From Rhodocyclales bacterium (GTDB lineage Bacteria; Pseudomonadota; Gammaproteobacteria; Burkholderiales; Rhodocyclaceae), in contig JACRIY010000059.1 in the NCBI GenBank assembly GCA_016235805.1, positions 1-40,959 on the forward strand: 40,959 bases of DNA, read 5' to 3'. Below are positions 34,398-40,708 of this stretch, piece by piece. The notes beneath the pieces were generated by a model. The model was not told the DNA's origin. It searched no databases and saw nothing but the letters and a program-made list of their open reading frames with translations. Positions within the stretch are counted from its first letter, which is position 1. Each line of letters begins with the position of its first letter. Position numbers and translations under genes: made by a program.

Positions 34398-35219
34398 CTA
34401 CCAGTATTTCTCGAAGGCCATCTGCCCCGGCATGCCGCGGCGGTTGGTGGCGTAGCCGCGCTCGCCGAGAATGCGGCGCAGTTCCTTCGCCAGTTCCGGA
34501 TTGCCGCAGACCATCAGGCGCGAGTCGGCGAGGTCGAGCGTGGCGCCGGCCGCGGCCTCGAGGCGGCCGTCGGCGAGCAGCAGCGGGATGCGCTCGGCCA
34601 GCGTCGTGGCTCCGGGCTCACGGGTGACGACCGGGAGGTAGCGCAGCGTCGCGGTGGCATCGGCCCGCAGTTCGGGTCGGGGCAGGGCGGCGATGTCCTC
34701 GCGCCATGCCAGTTCGGCGGCGCGGCGCACGCTATGCACCAGGATCAGGCGGCGGTAATCCCGCCATACCGCGGGATCGTGCAGTATCGACAGGAAGGGG
34801 CCAAGGCCGGTGCCGCTGGCGAGCAGCCAGAGGTCCTTTCCCGGCGCCAGCTGGTCGACCGTGAGGAAGCCGTAGCTGGCCTTGTCCACCTGCAGGGTGT
34901 CGCCGACCCGCAGCGTGGCCAGCTTTTCTGAAAACGCGCCGCCCGGTACGCGCACGGCGATGAATTCGAGGAACTCGTCGTAGGCGGCCGACGCCAGCGA
35001 ATACGGACGCCAGACTGCAGCCTCCGGGTCGCCGAGCCCGAGCCGGGTGTAATGCCCCGGCCGGAAACGGAAGCCGCGATGGCGGGTGGTGCGAAAACTC
35101 AGCAGCGTCGGCGTCCAGTGGCGGATCTGCAGCACGCGCTCGGTCGTCGATTTTTCGAGGGACGGTCCCGCGCCAGGCAGCGCCGACGGTGCGGGCCGGA
35201 GTTCGCCGATGGCGCCCAT
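34398..35219 (-). CDS. fpr: Ferredoxin-NADP reductase
   Basis: A 273-residue flavoprotein. The FAD site is in WRPYSLASAAYDE, the NADP site around WLLASGTGLGPFLSIL, and the C-terminus is GQMAFEKYW. It passes electrons between NADPH and ferredoxin or flavodoxin. Its ATG overlaps the stop of the NnrS-like gene (TGATG), so it is the last gene of the NsrR-linked operon. The N-terminal 20 residues (PAPSALPGAGPSLEKS) are Pro/Ala-rich and atypical; the DNA there shows only a weak likeness to the dispersed repeat. Confidence 0.92.
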   Translation of the reverse strand: MGAIGELRPAPSALPGAGPSLEKSTTERVLQIRHWTPTLLSFRTTRHRGFRFRPGHYTRLGLGDPEAAVWRPYSLASAAYDEFLEFIAVRVPGGAFSEKLATLRVGDTLQVDKASYGFLTVDQLAPGKDLWLLASGTGLGPFLSILHDPAVWRDYRRLILVHSVRRAAELAWREDIAALPRPELRADATATLRYLPVVTREPGATTLAERIPLLLADGRLEAAAGATLDLADSRLMVCGNPELAKELRRILGERGYATNRRGMPGQMAFEKYW

Positions 35220-36310
35220 CACGGCGCTCCGGCCATCGCGCGTCGGCCGCGCAGCACGCTGCCGAGCAGGACGAGGACGAACAGCAGCAGGGCGATCGCA
35301 TTAATGAGGCCTCCCGTGCTGCGCAGCGTAAAGCGCTCAGACAGCCCGCCGGCGATGCGCATAGCGAGCGAGGCGTGCAGCACCAGCAGCGGCAGGTAAA
35401 CGGCCGGGTGCCAGGGAATCTTCACCCGCATCACGGCGGGGAAGATGATGGGTGCGTGGCCGAAGATCATCGAGAAGACGAAGCCGAGCCCGACCGCATG
35501 CAGCGCCGAGTCGCGCCAGGGATGGCCGGACGTGAAGGCGCCGGCCAGCCCGAGCAGTCCGCCCAGCACCAGCCAGGCATAACCGGCGAGCAGGCAGTGG
35601 GCGATGAAGCCGGTGAGGCCCGGCTGGCGCGCATTGCGCCGCGCGATGTCGTAGCGCAACAGCCAGGCCGCCAGGGCCAGGAGTCCGGCGGCGAACAGCC
35701 GCAGCCCGGAATCCTCGCTCGCCAGGCTGGCCAGCGCGCCGATGACGACGGTCGCGACGATAACGAAGAACACCCGTTGCGCGCCGCGCGGCGTCGGCAG
35801 GAAGCGGTTGAGTTCCAGGCGTTCGCCGGCGATGGTCAACACCAGGAAGGCGAGCCACCATGGCACGGCCAGTTGCAGCGGGGCGCCCGCCAGCCAGACG
35901 ACATTGCCGGCCAGCCAGCACAGGGCGCCGGTGGCGAGGATCAGGGTGAAGGGCGCCACCAGTCGCCGCAGCACCATCACGCTGGCGGCGACCAGCAGCA
36001 ACGCGGCGACGGCGACCAGCACTTGCGTCACCACCGGCGGCGCGCCTGCCAGCAGGGCGACGCCGCCGATGCCGGCGGCGGCCGGGGCGGCGTAGGCCCA
36101 GCCGCGCCCCAGCGCCACGGCGCGCTCCAGGCTGATGACGGTGCCGAGGAAGGCGGAGACCATCAGCGCCCCGTGCCAGCCCGCAGCGCCGGCCGCGATG
36201 GGCGGCATGGTCCAGTCGAGTCGTGCGAGCCCTGCCAGCACGCCGCCCAGCAGGGACAGCATGCCCAGCACCAGCAGCGGCAAGCGGCCGGCAGGGCGCA
36301 GGTCAGCCAT
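35219..36310 (-). CDS. nnrS: NnrS-like multi-pass membrane protein
   Basis: A 363-residue protein with about 10-12 membrane helices. GWHGALMVSAFLGTVISLER and FGHAPIIFPAVMR contain His residues that in NnrS-type proteins bind heme and copper. NnrS lessens nitric oxide stress and is often under NsrR or NNR control, which fits the divergent nsrR and the operators between them. It starts 8 bases inside the upstream SufT-like gene with GGAGGA before the ATG, and it overlaps fpr. Confidence 0.85.
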   Translation of the reverse strand: MADLRPAGRLPLLVLGMLSLLGGVLAGLARLDWTMPPIAAGAAGWHGALMVSAFLGTVISLERAVALGRGWAYAAPAAAGIGGVALLAGAPPVVTQVLVAVAALLLVAASVMVLRRLVAPFTLILATGALCWLAGNVVWLAGAPLQLAVPWWLAFLVLTIAGERLELNRFLPTPRGAQRVFFVIVATVVIGALASLASEDSGLRLFAAGLLALAAWLLRYDIARRNARQPGLTGFIAHCLLAGYAWLVLGGLLGLAGAFTSGHPWRDSALHAVGLGFVFSMIFGHAPIIFPAVMRVKIPWHPAVYLPLLVLHASLAMRIAGGLSERFTLRSTGGLINAIALLLFVLVLLGSVLRGRRAMAGAP

Positions 36311-36644
36311 CGGACGGATCCTCCCACCCGAAATGCCGCTTGCCGGCTTCGCTCATCATCGACTGCTGCCAGGGCGGTTCCCAGACCAGGCGGATATCGG
36401 CCGCGCAGCCCGGCGGCAGGCCTCGCGCCAGGACGTCCTTCACCTCGTCGGTGATCATTTCGCCCAGCGGGCAGGCCGGCGAGGTCATGGTCATTTCGAC
36501 AAGGACGCGCTGTGGCGTCGCCTCGATGCGATAGACGAGGCCGAGGTCGACGATGTTCATGCCCACTTCGGGGTCGACCACCCGGCGCAGCAGCTTGCGG
36601 ATCGAGGCGTCGTCGGGGGCGGGTTTGGGCGGGTCGCTAGTCAT
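36303..36644 (-). CDS. MIP18/DUF59-family metal-sulfur cluster assembly factor
   Basis: A 113-residue protein with VVDPEVGMNIVDLGLVYRI, then MTMTSPACPLGEMI, then VWEPPWQQSMMS, the SufT/PaaD/MIP18 pattern with its conserved Cys. Such proteins help build or repair Fe-S clusters. As first gene of the operon with nnrS and fpr, and behind NsrR-like sites, it may repair Fe-S centres damaged by nitric oxide; that is inferred from context. Confidence 0.88.
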   Translation of the reverse strand: MTSDPPKPAPDDASIRKLLRRVVDPEVGMNIVDLGLVYRIEATPQRVLVEMTMTSPACPLGEMITDEVKDVLARGLPPGCAADIRLVWEPPWQQSMMSEAGKRHFGWEDPSDG

Positions 36645-36652
36645 GATCTATA

Positions 36653-36675
36653 AAGAAGTAAAATAAATACAGCTT
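36653..36675. promoter_or_regulatory. NsrR-like operator 1
   Basis: AAG-N2-GTA-N7-TAC-N2-CTT, a 23-base near-palindrome with an AT-rich centre, the layout of known NsrR sites. It lies 8 bases before the SufT-like start codon, so bound protein would block that operon. Confidence 0.65.
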
Positions 36676-36699
36676 AATCGTAACACCGGACTTCGTCGA

Positions 36700-36722
36700 A
36701 AGCAATATAATCGGTACAGCTT
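36700..36722. promoter_or_regulatory. NsrR-like operator 2
   Basis: AAGC-N2-TA...TA-N2-GCTT, again 23 bases long and sharing TACAGCTT with operator 1. It lies 20 bases before the nsrR start, which suggests autoregulation. Spacing between the two site centres is 47 bases. Confidence 0.6.
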
Positions 36723-36742
36723 ATGAACCGGATTGCCCAGCC

Positions 36743-37177
36743 ATGAGGCTCACCACCTTTTCCGATTACACCCTGCGCGTGCTGATGTTCCTCGCGCTCA
36801 GTCGCGACCGCCTGGCGACGATTCCGGAAATCGCCGCGGCCTACGACATTTCGGAGAACCACCTGATGAAGGTGGTGCACCAGCTGGCGCGGGCCGGGGT
36901 CATCGAATCGGTGCGCGGCAAGGGCGGCGGCATCCGCCTGGCGCAGGCGCCGGAGGCCATCCGCCTCGGCGCGATAGTGCGCGGCAGCGAAGGTGGCGCG
37001 CCCATCGTCGAGTGCCTGTCGGACGATGCCGCGACCTGCCGCATTGCCCCGGTGTGCAAGCTCTCGGCGGTGCTGTCGCGCGCCTTCGACGCGTTGTACG
37101 CGACGCTCGACGAATACACCCTGGCCGACCTGGTACGCAAGCCGCGGGCGCTGGAAACCATCCTGCTGCGGCGCTGA
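36743..37177 (+). CDS. nsrR: Rrf2-family nitric oxide sensor NsrR
   Basis: A 144-residue protein starting MRLTTFSDYTLRVLMF, the NsrR signature. The winged helix includes ISENHLMKVVHQLARAG and RGKGGGIRLA. Three Cys (C91, C99, C105) are placed to hold the nitric-oxide-sensitive Fe-S cluster. NO should destroy the cluster and release the operon across the gap. A small Cys-rich gene follows after 30 bases and is probably co-transcribed. Confidence 0.95.
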   Translation: MRLTTFSDYTLRVLMFLALSRDRLATIPEIAAAYDISENHLMKVVHQLARAGVIESVRGKGGGIRLAQAPEAIRLGAIVRGSEGGAPIVECLSDDAATCRIAPVCKLSAVLSRAFDALYATLDEYTLADLVRKPRALETILLRR

Positions 37178-37207
37178 GGCCGCCAGGAAACCGACGGGAG
37201 ACAGATC

Positions 37208-37408
37208 ATGGCCGGCTCATGGGGCTGCCCTCACGAAAGCGACGACCGTTGCGGCAAGGTGAACAACCTGCCCTGTGATCCGGGCATGAAGGGCTGCGTG
37301 CTGCACGGGCGCTTCGTCTTCGCCAACGACGACAAGAACGAAAGGCTCAGGCAGAAGCAGGCCCGGGCGGAGCAGGGTCAGCCGCCCGCTCCTGAAGAAG
37401 CGACCTGA
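37208..37408 (+). CDS. Small Cys-rich protein downstream of nsrR
   Basis: A 66-residue protein with four Cys (residues 7, 15, 22 and 29) in GCPHESDDRCGKVNNLPCD and GMKGCVLHGRFVF, likely a metal-binding or redox knuckle. The C-terminal half is charged and disordered (NERLRQKQARAEQGQPP). It follows nsrR by 30 bases and has a GGGAGA ribosome site, so it may be part of the nitric oxide response. Its last 62 bases overlap a gene on the other strand. No family name is known to me. Confidence 0.7.
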   Translation: MAGSWGCPHESDDRCGKVNNLPCDPGMKGCVLHGRFVFANDDKNERLRQKQARAEQGQPPAPEEAT

Positions 37409-37562
37409 GGTCGATCATGCGCATGGCATCGACTGCGGCTTCCCAGGCGCCTTCCTGGCACAGTCCGGCGACCTGCGCGCGCTCGTAGCCGTCGAGCGCC
37501 GCCAGCACGCAGGCATTGCGCACGCGGCCGGCCAGTTCGAGAGGATCGTCCGCGGTGCGCAT
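37347..37562 (-). CDS. Small protein coupled to the MarR gene
   Basis: A 71-residue protein, MRTADDPLELAGRVRNACVL and AALDGYERAQVAGLCQEGAW, mainly helical with two Cys. Its ATG is one base after the MarR stop (TGAGATG) with GGAGGA upstream, so it is translated with the regulator. Its 3' end overlaps the Cys-rich gene on the plus strand by 62 bases. I recognise no family. Confidence 0.6.
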   Translation of the reverse strand: MRTADDPLELAGRVRNACVLAALDGYERAQVAGLCQEGAWEAAVDAMRMIDLRSLLQERAADPAPPGPASA

Positions 37563-37563
37563 C

Positions 37564-37983
37564 TCAGTCCTCCTGCAGGTCCTTGAGCTGCGGCAACAGG
37601 AAGCTGCCGGACGGATTCAGGTGTTCATCCCGGTGCAGCTGCGCCATCTTCGCCGCCATGCGCTCGCCGCTCTCGGTGAGCTGCACCTCGACCGCGCGGC
37701 GGTCGGCCTGGCCCTGGCGGCGCTCGACCCAGCCCAGCTTCTCGCAGCGCGAGATCAGCGCCACGGTGCCGTGGTGCTGGGCCTGCAGGCGCTCCGCGAG
37801 TTCGCCCACGGTCGCCCAGTTGCGCCCCGGAAAGCCTTTCAGATGCAGCAGCAGCAGGTATTGCAGCGGCGTGATGCCGTTCTTGCGCGTCACCCGCTCG
37901 GAAAAGCGCAGGAAGCGGCGCAGCCGGTAGCGGAACTCGGAAAGGGTTTCGAACTCCTTCTTGGTCAGCGCTTTCTTGGCCAT
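37564..37983 (-). CDS. MarR-family transcriptional regulator
   Basis: A 139-residue winged-helix protein: ITPLQYLLLLHLKGFPG, VGELAERLQAQHHGTVALIS and the wing region ERRQGQADRRAVEVQLTESG. MarR proteins bind palindromes and respond to small ligands or oxidants. The start at 37983 is used because MAKKALTKKEFE begins the conserved part. It is divergent from the DsrC/TusE-like gene across 117 bases, so it probably controls that gene and itself. Confidence 0.9.
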   Translation of the reverse strand: MAKKALTKKEFETLSEFRYRLRRFLRFSERVTRKNGITPLQYLLLLHLKGFPGRNWATVGELAERLQAQHHGTVALISRCEKLGWVERRQGQADRRAVEVQLTESGERMAAKMAQLHRDEHLNPSGSFLLPQLKDLQED

Positions 37984-38027
37984 GTGACGGGCATCCGTGG
38001 GTGGCGACGCCCGCAAATCTATCATAT

Positions 38028-38056
38028 TGTGCTTGTATCACGGCATGATGTATTAT
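38028..38056 (+). promoter_or_regulatory. Putative sigma-70 promoter of the DsrC/TusE-like gene
   Basis: TTGTGC (38028-38033), a 17-base spacer and TATTAT (38051-38056) lie about 45 bases before the ATG. The stretch 38018-38056 is AT-rich and contains partial inverted repeats (ATCATATTG, GCATGATGTA), possibly the MarR site. Confidence 0.45.
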
Positions 38057-38100
38057 GGGGCCGGCTTCTATCTGGCAACTCAAGGACACGGAGGTGCACC

Positions 38101-38427
38101 ATGAACGTAAGCGAAGACCTGCCGCCCGTCGACGACGAGGGCTACCTGGTCAATCCGGCCGACTGGGACGAACACCTGGCCCAGTTGCTGGCGTGGCAGG
38201 AAAACATCGACCTGGGCGACGCCCACTGGGTCGCGATCCATTTCATGCGCGACTTCTATCAGGAACACCAGGTGATCCCCGACGTGCGTTTCGTCACCCG
38301 CCACCTGGCCGAGCACTACGGCGTGCCGGCGCGCAACCTGATCTTCGAACTGTTTCCCTACGGCTACGTCAAGCAGGCCTGCCGCATCGCCGGCATGCGC
38401 AGGCCGCGCGGCTGGAGCACGGGCTAG
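38101..38427 (+). CDS. DsrC/TusE-family sulfur relay-like protein lacking the C-terminal Cys
   Basis: A 108-residue protein with EGYLVNPADWDEHLAQLLA, HFMRDFYQEHQVIPDVR and LFPYGYVKQACRIAGM, the DsrC/TusE pattern. In DsrC two Cys act: one in KQAC and one at the penultimate position; TusE keeps only the latter. Here C94 in KQAC is present but the tail ends RGWSTG, with no Cys, so it cannot be an ordinary TusE. It might have a regulatory or different thiol role. GGAGG lies just before the ATG. Confidence 0.88.
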   Translation: MNVSEDLPPVDDEGYLVNPADWDEHLAQLLAWQENIDLGDAHWVAIHFMRDFYQEHQVIPDVRFVTRHLAEHYGVPARNLIFELFPYGYVKQACRIAGMRRPRGWSTG

Positions 38428-38431
38428 GCCC

Positions 38432-38457
38432 GGAAAGTCGGCGCGGGCGGCACGGCG
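38432..38457 (-). repeat. Dispersed 26-bp repeat, copy 8 (between dsrC-like gene and nasT)
   Basis: A degenerate copy with four mismatches; the GCGCCGACTTT part is intact. It is intergenic, 5 bases after the dsrC-like stop. Confidence 0.5.
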
Positions 38458-38503
38458 TCAGCCGCATTTGTGCAGCGGCACGCGTTTTGCGTGCCTTGGC
38501 TCC

Positions 38504-39079
38504 ATGCTGCGCATCCTCATCATCGACGAATCCCGTGCCCGCGCCTCGGAACTCTGCGCCGGGCTGGCCATGGCCGGGCACCAGGTGGCCGCCGTGCTGC
38601 CCTCGTCGCTCGACCTGACGGCGCAGATCGAATCCATCCGGCCAGACGTGATCCTGATCGAAACCGAGTCGCCCTCGCGCGACACCCTGGAAAACCTCGC
38701 GGTGATGAATCGCGACATGCCGCGCCCGGTAATCCTGCTGACGCAGGAGAGCGACGCGGCGGTGATGCGCGCCGCCTTCAAGGCAGGGGTCTCGGCCTAC
38801 ATCGTCGACAACCTCGACCTGGCGCGGTTGAAGCCGATCGTCGACGTGGCCATCGCGCGCTTCGAGGAGCACCAGGACCTGAAGCAGGAACTGGCCCTGG
38901 CGACCAGGAAGCTGTCCGAGCGCAAGGTGGTGGAGAAGGCCAAGGGCATCCTGATGAAGACTCGCGGCCTCGACGAGGACCAGGCCTATGCGGCCCTGCG
39001 CAAGCTGGCCATGGAACGGGCGCAGCCGATCGGCAAGGTCGCCGGTGACCTGATCGAAATGGCCAAGCTGCTGCTGTAG
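38504..39079 (+). CDS. nasT: ANTAR-domain antiterminator NasT
   Basis: A 191-residue protein. The receiver-like domain (residues 1-120) begins MLRILIIDESRAR; the usual phospho-Asp position is E53 (VILIETESPSRD). The ANTAR domain (about 130-191) has LSERKVVEKAKGILMKTRGL and QAYAALRKLAMERAQPIGKV. ANTAR proteins bind paired hairpins in leader RNA and stop a terminator from forming. A long terminator lies in the leader of nrtA just downstream, its expected target. NasS, the usual partner, is not in view. Confidence 0.93.
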   Translation: MLRILIIDESRARASELCAGLAMAGHQVAAVLPSSLDLTAQIESIRPDVILIETESPSRDTLENLAVMNRDMPRPVILLTQESDAAVMRAAFKAGVSAYIVDNLDLARLKPIVDVAIARFEEHQDLKQELALATRKLSERKVVEKAKGILMKTRGLDEDQAYAALRKLAMERAQPIGKVAGDLIEMAKLLL

Positions 39080-39146
39080 TTCGCGCCCCGTTCCGGTGCG
39101 TTGCGCGCCTCTGGCGCGCTATTGCGGTGCAGCAAATGCTTTCAAT

Positions 39147-39172
39147 CGCCGTATCACCAGCGCCGACTTTTG
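39147..39172 (+). repeat. Dispersed 26-bp repeat, copy 9 (nrtA leader)
   Basis: A perfect consensus copy in the 290-base non-coding leader between nasT and nrtA, 113 bases before the terminator stem. Confidence 0.9.
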
Positions 39173-39218
39173 ATTTAAATCTCTAGCAAATACGGGACTT
39201 CGCGGCGCTTTTCGCCAA

Positions 39219-39236
39219 AGTGGCACAGGGGTTGCT
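39219..39236 (+). promoter_or_regulatory. Candidate ANTAR-target hairpin in nrtA leader
   Basis: AGTGGC and GTTGCT can pair (three G-T pairs) around the six-base loop ACAGGG, which has the A1 and G4 that ANTAR proteins recognise. The second hairpin expected for this motif was not clear. Tentative. Confidence 0.25.
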
Positions 39237-39284
39237 AAACAAAGCCCGAGTGCCGGATCAAAGGCGGTTCGGTGCAAATGACAA

Positions 39285-39349
39285 CGGTGTCTGTTGCGTC
39301 ACGTGGAATTAATTTCCGCGGATGCGCAACGGGCGCCGTTTTTGTTTTT
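39285..39349 (+). terminator. Leader terminator (attenuator) before nrtA
   Basis: A 15-pair stem is formed by 39285-39299 and 39324-39338, topped by an inner 7-pair stem (39302-39308 with 39314-39320), and is followed by TTTTTGTTTTT. It ends 20 bases before the nrtA start codon. This is an intrinsic terminator in a leader, the expected control point for the NasT encoded upstream. Confidence 0.85.
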
Positions 39350-39369
39350 AGCCACCTGCGGAGATCGAG

Positions 39370-40683
39370 ATGAACCATGAAGACAAGCTTTCCACCGAAC
39401 TTGCCACCAGCGTGCCGACCTGCACGGCAGCGCTTCCTTCACCTGCCGGCAGCGGGCCGTCGCGCCGCGACTTCCTGCAGCTTGCCGGCGGAGCCGCGCT
39501 CATGAGCATGGTGCCGCCGGGTGTCAGAAGCGGCGCCTGGGCCGCCGGTTCCGACGCGCCCGAAAAGAAGGAAGTGCGCATCGGCTTCATCCCCCTCACC
39601 GACTGTTCCTCCGTGGTGATGGCGGCAGTAAACAAGTTCGACGAGAAATACGGCATCAAGATCATCCCGACCAAGGAGGCCTCCTGGGCCAGCGTGCGCG
39701 ACAAGCTGGTGAATGGCGAACTCGACGCCGCCCACGTGCTCTACGGCCTGGTGTATGGCGTACAGCTGGGCATCGGCGGGCCGAAGAAGGACATGAACGT
39801 GCTGATGACCCTCAACCACAACGGCCAGGCCATCACGCTCTCCAACCAGCTCAAGGCCAAGGGCGCCACCGACGGCGCCAGCCTTGCCGCGCTGATCAAG
39901 AAGAAGGAGCGCGACTACACCTTCGCCCAGACCTTTCCCACCGGCACCCATGCCATGTGGTTGTACTACTGGCTGGCGGCGCACGGCATCGATCCCTTCA
40001 AGGACGTCAAGAACATCACCGTGCCGCCACCGCAGATGGTGGCCAACATGCGCGTCGGCAACATGGACGGCTACTGCGTCGGCGAGCCCTGGAACAACCG
40101 CGCCATCGTGGACAACATCGGCTTCACTGCGGTGACGACGCAGGACATCTGGGTCGACCACCCGGAAAAGGTGCTCGGCACCACCGCCGAGTGGGTTGCA
40201 AAAAATCCCAACACGGCGCGCGCCATGACCGCGGCGATCATCGACGCGGGGAAGTGGATCGACGCCTCGCTGGCCAACAAGCAGAAGACCGCCGACACCG
40301 TGGCGAGCAAGGCCTACGTCAATACCGATGCCGATGTAATCGTCGCTCGCATGCTCGGCCGTTACAACAATGGCCTGGGCAAGACCTGGGACGACAAGAA
40401 CGCCATGAAGTTCTTCAATGACGGCGCGGTGAACTTCCCCTACCTTTCCGATGCGATGTGGTTCCTCACCCAGCACAAGCGCTGGGGCCTGATCAAGGAC
40501 GACCCCGACTACCTGGCGGTGGCGAAGAAGGTCAATCGCGTCGACATCTACCGGCAGGCGGCCACCGCGGCCGGCGTCAGCGTGCCGAAGAGCGACATGC
40601 GCAGCCACAAGCTGATCGACGGCGTGGTGTGGGACGGCAAGGACCCGAAGAAGTACGCCGGCTCGTTCAAGATCCACGCCTGA
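39370..40683 (+). CDS. nrtA: Nitrate ABC transporter substrate-binding protein NrtA
   Basis: A 437-residue protein. A Tat signal is at residues 31-50 (SRRDFLQLAGGAALM), after a long N-terminal tail. The body has IGFIPLTDCSSVVMAAVNKF, TFPTGTHAMWLYYWLAA and MRVGNMDGYCVGEPWNNRA, typical of NrtA/CmpA. It captures nitrate (or nitrite) in the periplasm for assimilation. The Tat signal separates it from cytoplasmic NasS. GGAGATCGAG precedes the ATG. The permease gene follows after 25 bases. Confidence 0.94.
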   Translation: MNHEDKLSTELATSVPTCTAALPSPAGSGPSRRDFLQLAGGAALMSMVPPGVRSGAWAAGSDAPEKKEVRIGFIPLTDCSSVVMAAVNKFDEKYGIKIIPTKEASWASVRDKLVNGELDAAHVLYGLVYGVQLGIGGPKKDMNVLMTLNHNGQAITLSNQLKAKGATDGASLAALIKKKERDYTFAQTFPTGTHAMWLYYWLAAHGIDPFKDVKNITVPPPQMVANMRVGNMDGYCVGEPWNNRAIVDNIGFTAVTTQDIWVDHPEKVLGTTAEWVAKNPNTARAMTAAIIDAGKWIDASLANKQKTADTVASKAYVNTDADVIVARMLGRYNNGLGKTWDDKNAMKFFNDGAVNFPYLSDAMWFLTQHKRWGLIKDDPDYLAVAKKVNRVDIYRQAATAAGVSVPKSDMRSHKLIDGVVWDGKDPKKYAGSFKIHA

Positions 40684-40708
40684 TCCATGAAACGGAAGGA
40701 GAACCGCC

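Noticed and set aside
35165..35195. Possible eleventh copy of the dispersed repeat at the 5' end of fpr (CAGCGCCGAC).
   Set aside because: Only the ten-base centre matches and both flanks differ; chance is likely in such GC-rich sequence.
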